Source: Cycas panzhihuaensis
Lineage: Eukaryota > Cycadophyta
DNA: 64,000 nucleotides
Reading direction: 5' to 3'
NCBI GenBank assembly: GCA_023213395.1
Contig: CM041465.1
Coordinates: 231,205,741-231,269,740, forward strand
Positions 1 to 13,007 of the stretch are shown piece after piece. Within the stretch, counting starts at the first letter, position 1. Every line of letters begins with the position of its first letter. The position numbers were made by a program, and so were the translations under genes. The notes below the pieces were generated by a model. It was not told the DNA's origin, did no database searches, and saw nothing but the letters and a program-made list of their open reading frames with translations.

Positions 1-1555
<1,555 letters not shown>

Positions 1556-2494
1556 TCATTCATTCTCTTTTTTTTTCTTTCTTCTTTTCTTTGTTTCTAT
1601 TTTTATTTTTTCTCTTCTTATTTTATTTTATTTTTGCTAGAGGAGTATATATATGTGTAAAGCCCTAATGGTGTAAAATATATGGTGACGAGTCAGTCTA
1701 TGGGGAAGTTAGATAAACCCATCATATCAGCTATACTTTAATATATATGGCACAACTAAACTATGGAGTATTGAGAATAAGTCATTTAATTAACCTAAGT
1801 GCCTATCATAGGACATGCATGGAATGGTGTCCTTATGTTAGTTACCATGTGGAACCAAGACTTTATATTATGATAAGGGCTAAATAGGACATGCTACATG
1901 CTCACGATGAGGCAATGAATCTATAAGGGTAATAGGTATACAAAAGCCAAGTCACAAGGCAAAGCCACAAGCTAGGTAAGAAAGTAGTATGTAGGTAGGT
2001 TATTATGTAGAGAATGGAGATGCAAGGTCACTAAGAGTGCCTAAAGCTTAGTCAAAGGATGTGTTAAGGGACTTGTAGATTAACAACATGGCTGAGTGAG
2101 GGTTGTAGCAATAAGGGAGCAAGTTATAAGCACTAACATAGAAGTGACAAATGACCTCAAGTAAAAAGAAGTATGAAATATCATGGAAAGTAGGGTGTCA
2201 AGTAATACCTAACACATGGTGGGTTATTATAAGCATGAAATAAGAAATCAATATTATAAGTTGGCCTTATAGACTATAAACATTCATATGCAAAAGGAAT
2301 ATGCACATGGCTTGATATAATATATTGTATAAATACTAATTTATACTCATGGAAGAGTCTCATGCCCCCAAAGGCGGTGCCCATAGAGGAGAAGGGGATT
2401 GTCATGGAGCAAGGAGTGCCATCATAGGCATAAGGTAAATTCACACCCTATGGATGTGAAACCACAAGGTTTTTTTTTTTTTCTTTTTCTTTTT
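1556..2494. other. Unassigned stretch after the microsatellite
   Basis: Begins with a pyrimidine-rich tract (about 1557-1637), then purine-rich, CpG-poor DNA without a supportable frame. It may belong to the 3' part of the decayed minus-strand gypsy element to its right, but no LTR or polypurine tract could be identified. Confidence 0.5.
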
Positions 2495-2522
2495 GGGGGG
2501 GGGAGGGGAGCGGGCGGGGGGG
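2495..2522 (+). repeat. G-run cluster with quadruplex potential
   Basis: Four G runs (9, 4, 3 and 7 G) separated by 1-3 bases follow directly on a T-rich tract (2470-2494). The spacing fits the usual G-quadruplex pattern on the plus strand. Any function is unknown. Confidence 0.6.
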
Positions 2523-2674
2523 AATTTTTAGTGATTCTATATTTTTTTTTGGTCTTTTAGATAATATTTACAGGTGACAATTTATACTCATGATTATGTA
2601 TAATGCCCCCATGTGATAAGATCTTGCCAATGGCTAAGGATCTATAGTAAGGTAACATGCCCAACATGTTGAGA

Positions 2675-2869
2675 TGCCCCAGTAGAGGCAAAACATGCCA
2701 TGAATAAAGGTAGTTTAGGCTCATTTTCTAGTAGGGTACCCTATGATAGCATGCCTCTAACGAGGGCAATACATGACACATGGACAAATGTAGTTTAGGC
2801 TTATTTCAAAGTGGGTTAGTAGTGTAAGCTCATACTAGAGCAAGTGTGCCCCTAATGAGGGCAAAGATA
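2675..2869. repeat. Short degenerate direct repeat
   Basis: Two and a partial third copy of a 77-95 bp unit begin at 2675, 2752 and 2847. Each starts TGCCYC followed by a GAGGGCAA-like stretch. The first two share TAGTTTAGGCT about 35 bases in. They look like decayed internal repeats of the neighbouring retroelement. Confidence 0.5.
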
Positions 2870-3599
2870 GCTATAAAACTACTTAATTAGCCTACATGGG
2901 GCTCATTTAAAATGAAGAGGAGGAGGTGGTAAGCATGGGTCATGCTTAGGCTCAAGGGAAGATATGGGCATGAACGAGTCATGGATAGTAGATCCATCAT
3001 GGGACAAGGGTGATTCAAATAGTGAATCTAAATTACAAGTAGGAGGAGCTTGATCAAAATCAAGTCACATGGCAGTGGAGTCAGGGAGATCTTGCATGCA
3101 TCAAACCATATTAATAGTTTACAATAGGGAAGTCGAATGGGTTTTGGCACTCAATGAGTGCCTAAACCATGAGGGAATAGGGTGCAATAATTGTAGGATA
3201 GTATCTAAAGGAGCAACGAGCCAAGGAGCATCTCCTTGAAAAGTTGCTCAAGTAGGAGATAAAGGAGGAGGTCATCTTAGGTTTGGTAACTCAAGAAGGT
3301 TATTAGGGATCTTTAGGGAAGGATCAAAAGGAGAGGAAGTATCCTTATGGGAAAGTTCCTCTGATGTATAGGAAACAAGAGCTGTGTTCTATATAAAGGG
3401 CTCATAGTCCTTAATGTTTGACTTGGGATCTCTAAGGATGACTAGGTAATCATAGTTACATATGCTAATAAGAGCAAAGTAAACCAAGTTTATCCTAAGT
3501 GAAGGGGGCTCTTCATCATGGTAGGATTAAAGGCCTTAAAAAAAGATTACAAGAAAAGATTGAGGCTCATAAGGATCATTAGTTTTGGCATCAAAGATA

Positions 3600-4260
3600 G
3601 CTTGACAAGCTGCAGGGTTATTCAAGAGGGAGGAGGCTCATAGGCCATAACTCACACTTGTCCCTTGTGGACAAATTTGAGTTGCCTCTAAAGTGAAAAG
3701 AAGACTACCTCAATGCGATACAACTAAGGTTGTCCTAAGAGTAGGTTGTAATTAATATCAATATCTAGAATAACAATGCCAATAGGGATGGTATTATCTT
3801 CCAGGGTGAGAAGCAGGGTCACAATCCTAAGTGGTGCTTTCTCACTCCCATTGTACCCTTGGCATTTCTAAGGGATGAGCTCGAGAGCCCTAATACTCAA
3901 TTTCTTGAGCATCTAAATAGGTATGGCATTCACTAAGGAATTATTGTCCACAATGGTCCTCTTTAGGGTGAATTTAGGGGTCTCAATTATCATGGTAAAT
4001 GGGTAATGCCAATGATACTTATGTTCATTAGTAAGTGGCAAATCGTATGGACCAAAGAAGATAGCATAAGGGCTACGTGATGTTATGGCTATGGCATGGT
4101 TGGGTACATCCTTTTGGCTAAGGGCCTCAAGGAGCAAGACCTATTAATGAGGATAGCTTCGCAAGATGTCTATCATAGACATGCCCGCAAACAAAGTGTG
4201 AAGTTCTTTTATGATTGAGAAGGACTTCCCTTTGCTTGTGGGTTAGGGAAGAGCTCTTCA
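3600..4260 (-). pseudogene. Gypsy aspartic protease remnant (G0)
   Basis: The minus frame from about 4240 reads MSMIDILRS, then LLLEALSQKDVP, then TIVDNNSLVNAIPI, followed by a stretch ending DINYNLLLGQP. In the plant gypsy family I recognise, this order is the linker, the protease active site (usually D-N/S-G followed by SALNV-like residues) and the LLGRPWL-type end of the protease fold. Here the active-site Gly is Asn, so the enzyme would be inactive. One open stretch (3913-4137) is followed by TAG and other stops. Confidence in the assignment is good; exact limits are not. Confidence 0.75.
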
Positions 4261-4989
4261 AAAATCATATTATCTAGGATGAACAAGAATTTTCTTTGGA
4301 ATAATAAGGATCTCTATGGGTGAAGGATCCACAAGTGGATGTTGAGATGTAGAATCCTCCCTAGTTCTATTAGTCACTTAAGCATGGGTAACCAGGTAGA
4401 CTTGGGTGGTCTCCTACATGTGGATGACATGTTTACCCTTAGTGTTAGGGTGTGAAGGTGGGTTCTAAGCCATAGGGTTCATTATGCTGGGAGGATCAAG
4501 TGAGGCCTTGTCTTTAGATTAATCAGATAGTGGGTTAGGAAGGGTCCCGTTCATTTATGGTTGGGGTTACCCCTTACATCATCAATTTTATTTTTAGGGT
4601 AATTGTTCAAGAGCATCATGGTTCAAGAAAGGATCCTGATGAATTGGTTGATTGAGGTTGGGTTTAGACTTGAATTAAGAAGGAGGGTCATAAGGTAGAG
4701 CTAGCTGGAGATGCTAGGTCCAACAATAGGTGTCATCATAAGTACAATAACCATGAACCAAATACCACCTCTTTTTAAATGAGGGTTTGGGTCTCTTTTC
4801 TTAGGAGGACTCTGGACCTTCCTTAGTTGGTTGCATGGTTTGAGTGGTTTGGCAGACTACCCTCTAACCATGAGAAGGAGCCTATGGCTATGATATGGAC
4901 TACGTAGGATGCAACTTCAAGTCTTTGTGTCCTCACTTGAAGGAGTAAATAGTAGACATAAAGGAATCCATTATCATATTGGTAGTATC

Positions 4990-6120
4990 AACATAGGGCT
5001 TAGACAATGGTTGTTAGGCCCTTTAGTCATATGGGAGAGGTGGTGCCTTGTGATGTGATGTATTCTTATTTATCTTTTTTAGACTAGCTTAGATCTCAAT
5101 ATATTTTAAGGCCAACCATTTAGCTATGGCTGAATCATACGTAGTCACTCTTATCTTAAGGACCTTTACATGGACCTCAAGGGGTAGCATATTAATAAAT
5201 ATATCTCTCTTTAAATCCTTAAGTGGTGTGGCCTTAGAGGAATAAAGGATATCATGGAATTATCAAATGAAATCTCAATTGAGATCATCCACACCTTGTG
5301 TGAGAGAGAGTAAGGCCTTAACCCCACACTAAAAGTATCTTATAGCATTGAAGTAGTTGACAAATATATCAAGTAACTATTGGAAACAAATTATGGAGTG
5401 GGTGAGGAGATGATAGAACCGTTTTAATGTATCTCCTTAAAGTGATATGTGGAATAGCTTTATCAAGATGTAGTTATATACCCAATAGTCTATACATGCC
5501 ATGGTGAATGCCCCGATAAGGTCTATGGGGTCTTGTGAGGAAGTGTCATCAAATTTGGGTACTTTCAAAGGATGGGGTAATAGATTCTTTCTTAAGGCCT
5601 CTAAAGAAAGAGGACTGGACCTATAATCCATGAAGGGTCATGCCCCTGGTTAGATTAGAGGATTGGATAGGATAATGGGGGGTTGAGAGTAATATACAAC
5701 TTGGGTTGAGTGTGTAGGGTAGGTAGGGTAAGTGATATACCCTTATTGGTGGGGTACATAAGATGGATTCGCATGGAGCATGCCTCCTACCTGATAGGAA
5801 GAGGTCATGCTAGGATAAGAATGAGTGGGATATGGAGGTGGTTAGGAGTAACTTGAACCCCCATAGGGTGAAGTGTGGTATGAGGGGTTAGCTTAATTCA
5901 TTGCCCCTTGAGGAATAATGGTCAAGGATAGTGGCACTAAAGGTGGCACAAGTGCTGCCTTATAAGAATAGAAAGGTGTAATTGAGTGAGATGTGTAAGA
6001 AGATGGGTGCGACAATAGATTTTGCCCAAATGGGCCTCCAATAAGAGGCACAACCTCATAGGAGTGGAGAGGATCCACCCTATACACTGAGAAGGGATGA
6101 GATCCTCCACACCCCCATTG
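4990..6120 (-). pseudogene. Gypsy gag remnant (G0)
   Basis: The N-terminal part (about 6120-5640) is rich in Pro, Tyr and Ser (for example VYRVDPLHSYEVVPLIGGP), typical of the linker before gag in some plant gypsy elements. The gag core follows with VPKFDDTSSQDPIDLIGAF and TMACIDYWVYNYILIKLF, which match the retrotransposon gag consensus (conserved F-D-G, D-P and F-tract positions). Downstream the frame continues with stops where Gln or Trp is expected. The product would have been the nucleocapsid protein that packages element RNA in virus-like particles. It is not functional now. Confidence 0.8.
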
Positions 6121-7087
6121 TTAGGCTATGTACCTAGGTGGAATATACAATAAGGGGTCTATATGGTGTGGATGGGGATAGACCAAAGGTCCTCCTCTAT
6201 ATCTCATATTGCAAGGACAAGGAGAGACAAAAGGGTTTACTAGAAGAACCAACTCCATACTCAGTTAAGGGATTAAGGTTTATAATGGAGGAATGGCGAA
6301 TGTTTATTGGGAAGCTTGGGGAATGGGTTAAGAAGGGACTTGAGATGGTTTAGGTCCTACCCCAAGTAAGGTGTTGGTAAAAGATGATGTTGTGGTTGTA
6401 TTTAAAAGAAGTGACATTATGGATTGAGTAGAAGTAGGAACAAGGACTGAGATAAAGGTCATGGAGGTATTAAATAATAAGCATCAAGTCGAAGTAGGTG
6501 TGGCTTCTCTTACAACTATCTCAAAGTAGGCCCTTAGGGCCTCCACCGTATTCGATGGGGGAATATGTGTTTGATCAAAAGGAGAAACGTGCTTGCCTTA
6601 CTAACTCAAAGGGAAATGAAGGGATGGATGGTTTAGGAATCTAAACTAGTTCCTAAGGGGGGATGCCCCCAAATATATGAGGATGAGACATGACCATATT
6701 CTAATATAGCTCATCAATCTCATGGGATTGATATGCTAAGTTTTTCCCTCCTTGGGCAAGTTCTTCATGTGGGTATAGGCCCTTGTGTTAAGGCCAATCT
6801 TGGGCAAAGGGATCAAAGGCCCATTTAGAGATGAAACGACTTGTTATTAGTGACTCTTGGTCACTCATAGGAATAGGTGTAGCTTGGGGATCTAAATCTA
6901 TAGGCGGGAGGCCATGCAAGTGATAAAAGAATCATTACATTTAAAGCTCAACTAACTCATATTAACAAGTGAGATATTTGCAAGGGATACTTACATAAAT
7001 CAAAGAAAACACCCTATCTAGAAAGTAAAAGTGAACGGAAGGGAAAAGGAAGCACATGGGTATACTAAGTGACTTCCAACTGGCAAA

Positions 7088-7105
7088 TCCCCAGTATGGT
7101 CACCA
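7088..7105 (-). other. Primer-binding-site-like motif of G0
   Basis: Minus strand reads TGGTGACCATACTGGGGA, close to the TGGCGACTCYRCTGGGGA-type primer sites of plant Tat/Ogre-like gypsy elements and unlike the Met-type sites of the other elements here. One base to its right, at 7107, the plus strand starts TGAATGCAC, giving a correct ...CA end for an LTR on the minus strand. Confidence 0.6.
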
Positions 7106-7106
7106 G

Positions 7107-10100
7107 TGAATGCACAAGAATAGAGGAAGGTGCACAATAAACCAAGTGACACAAAAGCCTAGGGCATTACGAATCATTTTTGCAGGATGAAGTATGAACC
7201 AATGCCCTACGTGGGGTGCTCATGTGCCACCTAGGCATGAGTGTGGAGCTTTATTTCATTCTAATGTGGATGGGGAGTAGCCTAACTAGGGTAACACACA
7301 TGCATACATGTACGTGTGGTATGGATTTATGAGTAGAGATGGACCTATGGCAAGCTAGGGGGGGTACACACACCTAAATACATCTATATGTCCTTTTATT
7401 TCAGTACAAACAAGGAAATTGCCCTAACTAGTGATGTAATATAGCCCTATAAATTCAAGGACTCATAATTATGTGATCCCCTCCTTCACTTACGCCTTCA
7501 AATATGGTATTCAAATCATGATGTGATGTGTAATGATACAATGCAATATGCTTAAAGAAAGAGCAAAAATCTATTTTGTTGCCTCTTTTCTTTCTAGGGG
7601 GTTTTGAATTCTTTACTTTTTTTATTCCTTTTTTATCTTTTAGAGGGAGAGATCAAATAAAGCAACTAAAAAAATAAGAATTTTCTTTTCCTTTGTTTTT
7701 GGGAGGGAGAGGGAAAAAAAGCCATGCAATAAGAAGGCAATCATCTTTTTCCTTTTTCTTTTCCTTTTATTTTTTTTTTTTTTTAAGGAAAAAAGGGGGG
7801 ATAATCCAAAAAAAATCCTAGTAGGGTTCCTTTTATTCCTTCATGTTGTTAACTAATTCTTTTTCTTTTTTATTTAAAAAAAAAGATGACTAAGAGGAAA
7901 AGATAAATTGCATACCTAAAGTTGGTGTGAAATATCCTCTTAATGTTGTCTCCTCTTGATGTATAAAAGACAAGCTTAGAATATAGCTCAAATAAAGAAA
8001 GTTTGCATGTATAGGATATGTAAAGAAAATTTAATAATATTTTTGCTTGTTGGAATAACTTATGATAGAAAAAAAGTCTATAGCAACAACTCAAAAGTGT
8101 GAAAATTAAACATAACAAGCATAGGTTGAAGTTACCTTTTATGTGTTTTCATTATGAAAAGTTGATGTGATAAGTAATTTCAAGTGTTGGTTGGCGATAG
8201 AATGGCCACTTGATCTTTTAACCCCTATGAGAAAGTATATGCTATACCTACAAGACAACAACTATCAACTAAATGACACCATATTCTTGCAATACCTCAC
8301 ATAAAAAATGATAACAAATGTTGAAATAAGATATACAAGACAACCTAGTAAGGGGAGGAAGAAAGGAACCTCAAATATGGCTCTATGCCCTCCAAATGTG
8401 ATTAGCACCCCAAGTTGTACTTGGATGTTATCCTTCCTTGCAAGTTTCCCCTAATCCTATGGACTAGAAAGCAACAAAAGGGAAACAAGAGTATACCAAC
8501 AATAAGATAAGACTAAGTTATGCTAAATCTATTAAGTAGAAGGTAAAATAAGTATAAGACAAATAAAGAGATGCACTTACCAACATTATTATCGAAGGAT
8601 TACCTCATTCCAATGAAGTAGAGAGCATTACTGGCTAATGATACTCCACTTGAGAACACCCTAACAATGTTGAAAATGGTAGATCTCCAAGTATGCAAGT
8701 AATAAGAAACAAGGTGGATCAAGTGGGCCTATTTCTCATAGAAATTGAATAACATGATGTCAATACTTTCATTTTTTAACTTGACCCCCCCTTCCAATAG
8801 AAAATTAGGAGGATTAATAAATGAGGGTGATGTTAAGGAAGGTGGTTTTCAACCCACAATATGGGAGAAAGCAAGGGGACAAATCCAGAGGATATGCTCA
8901 TAGATTTAGACTAAAACCATATGGAAAAGTGAGTTCTTCGTGTGAGATAGCCTCTTGGGCCACCAAAACTGACATATAAGGATCTGAAGCTAATGTGCAC
9001 TACCCCAGAATTGATAATAAGCCAACTATCATCGCCAAGGCCAAATCTAAATAAGTGATAGTCATACCACATAGTTTTTTATGGTACCATTGTTGTAAGC
9101 AAAAATCAATATAGTCTAATAGAAAATAAGGTTGTAAAGTAAAAGATACATATAATCAAGTCAAAAACTCATCAATGGTGAAGTCTAAGTAGATATGAGG
9201 TTAATAAGAAGGAAACAATTATGCAAAGGCACAAAATTAGTCTAAAGTGAGACTTAAAGGACCTTGTAGGGGAGTTAATCATCTTTTCCAACCTAGGGAG
9301 CCTGATAGGTGGACTCATGTCCAATGACTGAAATCATACTCATCATTGGTTAAAAGTATGCATGGCTCACCAAACAAAACAAATAAGAATGCATTCACTA
9401 TCTAAGATCATGATATAAGAAATCAATAAAATATAAAGAGACATAAAGCATACCTTCACTTAACAGTTTGTCATAGTGTCCATATTGTTCCCAACTAGTG
9501 GGAGACAATACTAAATATAAAAATTATAATACTAAATGCTCTTTATAACATTTTCTATTTCTAATACCTCTTATTTATAGTAGTGCATTATTATTCTAAT
9601 TTAAACCCATTAATCCCAGTTGATCTATTAATCTTATTTAGGCTTGTTACAAAAGAATATTAGTTGTGAGGGTTATAAGCAATCCAAAAATGATGAAATT
9701 ATTGTTAGCTTAATGTTTTTCTTTTCCTTTGCTTATCTTTTATATGAAACTCTAATTAAGGCACTAAGGTACAGCCCATGAATTTTAAAGTTTAGTTCAG
9801 GGCAGAGTAGGATAAGCCACACACTAGTGGACCACACCCAATGGACATTAACCTATTTATAAGAATGAATTTATGTGCTAACTAATTTTATTAGTTAGTG
9901 GAACTTATTACCCCATCTCTTTTGATTCATTTTTAGGCTTAAAATGTTGGTTTGGGTATCTTATGATCACTTTATTACAAGTCAATTAAAATAGTTCTCT
10001 TAAGTCCTACATTCATAGATTATTCAGTCTATACTATACTAATTATGACTCTAATGACACATATACATTCAAATCCTTATATCATAATGTTCTTCTACTA

Positions 10101-11696
10101 TAGATTTCTAATGTTATCCATCTATAACCTATCTTGAGGAGAACTAAAGAGATCACCAATGATAAATTAAGTCCATACTATGAATTTAAATATATTTACA
10201 AATGTAAAATAATAAATTATGAAACATTACAACTTCTAAGTCCTCTTATACATGCAAAGAGGAGGAGGATTGATTATTATATCCATTAGAATAACATGAT
10301 ATGATGTATGTTAATATTAATATAATAAACATCTCCTTTCTTAAACATATTTGATTAAGTTATATTATGATCCCTAAAATACAACCTTACTGTAAAGTAT
10401 GATGTAAGGTTAGAGTTTTTTACCCCCCTTCACCCAAGATTAGACCATAGTTCATGTATGCATTTATCCTTATCATAAGTCTACACACCAAATGTCTCCA
10501 TAGGTTTTGAACACTTGATTGGTGGTAGTATACTCAAATGCTATATTTTATAATGTTAATTGATATTTAAATGCATGAGTCTTATGCATCTATGCTATGC
10601 TTTTTATATAGATATAAATTTGTTATATTATAAATTTGATTTAATTAAGAAAATATATTATTTATAAGGAGAAAGAATCATATTAGAAATACCACAAATA
10701 GAACAATTAATACTTGATACAAATTATGAAAAGTAGAAACTACTAAGGAAATTTTAAAATCACACATAAGAATTTTCCCACATGTAACTATGTCCATTCA
10801 ATCACTCATAGCAAATATATCATGTATAATATTCCATTTAAAATAACATGGGATTGTAAAATTATTTTGCCTTGTAACTTGGGTACATTAAAAGTCAGCA
10901 AGAAATTACTTTTTGAGATGCATCCATATAAAATGATTTGATTTTTACATCATGATTTTAAGTTTTTTAGCCATAAATAAATTTGGAAATAATATCTATT
11001 AATAAGGTATGGGGGGATAGGGTGTAGCGAAGACAAATTGGTCATTAGGAATGCATAGAAAAGGGAGCCAAGGACTCTCATTTTATAACCTTGATAAATA
11101 TCATGCTTATTATGTTCAAGGAACTTTACTTTCCCTATAAGAAAAAATAAATATTAACAAAAATATATTTAATAGTCAATTGTGGTATCATTTCCTTTAA
11201 GGTCGACATAATTAATAGTAATCATGTTATGACCTTTCTTTGATGTCGCTTATTTTTGGGAACCTTTGTTTGTTGTCATTTATTTTTAGGAAAGGCACAC
11301 ATTGTACCAATGTCCTTATTTATGATTTATGCCAAGTCCTTTAATTTTTCTCATTGTAATTACATTTTCCACTTGTTATGAATAAAAAGTAATAGTCATA
11401 ATTAAACAAGTTCCCAATTTTCAATGAAATTTCAAAATGGGCATTAGATCATGCTAAAATAATGAGAATATTTGATTTTGCGGTTGGAAAATTGATGGAA
11501 AATCAAAAGAACAAATAACAAAACTGTATTTAATTGTAAATATTTTTCTCATCATTTCTTGTAATATATGACTAGAATGATAAGTACTAATGTATATACT
11601 ATTTATCTCCTACTTAAGTCTTTATATATAAAGTTTAGTCATGATGGCCCTTGTCATATCATAGTGGGCCATTCTCATATAATGATTGTAAAATTG
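7107..11696. other. Probable start of G0 5' LTR, then unassigned AT-rich DNA
   Basis: The first part should be the G0 5' LTR, but its far end cannot be set because no second copy is visible. Poly-purine/poly-pyrimidine tracts occur at about 7560-7870. The rest shows only short chance frames and no domain or repeat I recognise. CpG is scarce, which suggests old methylated repeat DNA. Confidence 0.5.
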
Positions 11697-12092
11697 ACCT
11701 CATGGTCCTATGGAGGGGGTGGAGCTCTAGATTTTTTGGTGCAGAGGTTCTCGTGCATAATTTTTGTAGTTGCTAGCAAGTTCAATCAGTACCATCATTG
11801 ATTTGTATGAAGCAAAATCGCTGAATTTGAGAGCATTTAATAGTTCAAAAAATGGATTGCTTAATTTGAGCAGTTCCACAGAAATGTTATAGTTTTTATG
11901 GATATTTGTTTCCCACCATGATTCTTTCTTTATACCAATAAGGCATTGTCAACTGCAAATTTTTGATTTGATATCGGAGGAGTAGAGGGAAATGGAATTC
12001 CCTGGGACCCCATTTCCCTTTTCAACTCCACAAAAATTGTAGCAATTCCACTATGATTTTTGTGAAAGCCCCCCTCCATGGGACCATGAGGT
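11697..12092. mobile_element. Putative MITE-like foldback element, 396 bp
   Basis: Terminal inverted repeats of 23 bp lie at 11697-11719 and 12070-12092 and match at 22 of 23 positions; the left one begins ACCTCATGGTCC. A second hairpin sits inside, with arm GGGAAATGG at 11987-11995 and CCATTTCCC at 12010-12018. No coding frame is present. No clear target duplication flanks it (TTG left, AAG right), so the superfamily cannot be named. It could also be a chance-preserved inverted duplication. Confidence 0.5.
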
Positions 12093-13007
12093 AAGTTTCG
12101 AAATCATTTAAATCATACAAATTTTAAATCATCATGACGACATGCTTGGTTTTTCTCAAGTTGCGTAAGAATTCAACCAAGTTGGCATCATACATTTTAT
12201 TCAAGATCATCAAGGTTCACAAATCACCCTTAAAGTATTACAATCGTTGAATGAATATAAAAAGATATGCTACCAAAAGAAGATGTCAACGTCTAATGAT
12301 CTATCTGACGAAAGCCATGATCCCATTGCATGGCATATGATCCCACGTAATCGTGGCTTGCCTAGCACTAGAGAATCTGAGTGGCACGACCACCAAAGGA
12401 TAGAAATATGTCAAAGGACGATAAAAAAAATTACAAGAAATACATTGCACACTTACATTCTAAACTACAAATAAGCATTAGTTACCCAATAACAATTGTG
12501 TTTCATTTACCAACACTTCAAAAATCACAAAATCTCATTCTATAATGAAAATTCACATATTTTACCAAGATATATATATATATATATGTCCTCTACATGT
12601 ACCTTAATACCGCATGTGAAGGATTCTCGACAATTGAAATTTTCCAACAGCCCAAGGTGATCGTATCAAAAGTTAAGACAGACCAATTGCGAAGGCAATT
12701 GAAGAATAATTGTCTTTCATCTTATTGCAATTAATTTATGAATAATAATCACGTATTGAATACACAGATCTGGCCTTAGTCCTACCCCCCACCCCCCCCC
12801 TACGGGGTAATCCCCCCGTCTTATTCAAAAAAGCAACATCCCTCGTACATTTGTCAGCACAAGGATATATTGTCCAAGAATGAATACATTGCACTTCCGT
12901 CTAATCGGCAGTGCAGGAACGCATAGAAAATTTAAAAAATAAAAATATGTGAGCGGCGAATTCATAGATAATGCTGTACAGTAAAGGGTAGACGTTGAAC
13001 GTCAAAA
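12093..13007. other. Intergenic DNA and 3' flank of the pectinesterase gene
   Basis: No gene seen. There is a short TA run at about 12571-12588 and a C-rich tract (12783-12817). Within the latter, ACGGGG (12802-12807) pairs with CCCCGT (12814-12819). On the gene's own strand this is a run of G tracts about 190-225 bp past the stop codon, where a 3' UTR or termination region would lie. No convincing AATAAA-type signal was picked out. Confidence 0.5.

Larger units (their letters stand above)
2870..7106 (-). mobile_element. Decayed Ty3/gypsy retrotransposon (G0), gag-protease part
   Basis: Reading right to left on the minus strand there is a primer-site-like motif (7088-7105), a leader, a proline/tyrosine-rich gag N-terminus, the gag core and an aspartic protease region. 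No reverse transcriptase or integrase follows within the window, and no second LTR was found. The frame is broken by many stops. The domain order and the protease flank resemble plant Tat-type gypsy elements, but the lineage is tentative. This element is separate from the large nest at 16.8-59.8 kb. Confidence 0.75.

Noticed and set aside
6138-6353. 71-codon plus frame
   Set aside because: Antisense to the G0 gag N-terminal region; no domain.
12247-12474. 75-codon plus frame
   Set aside because: No domain, no splice partners and no conserved context.
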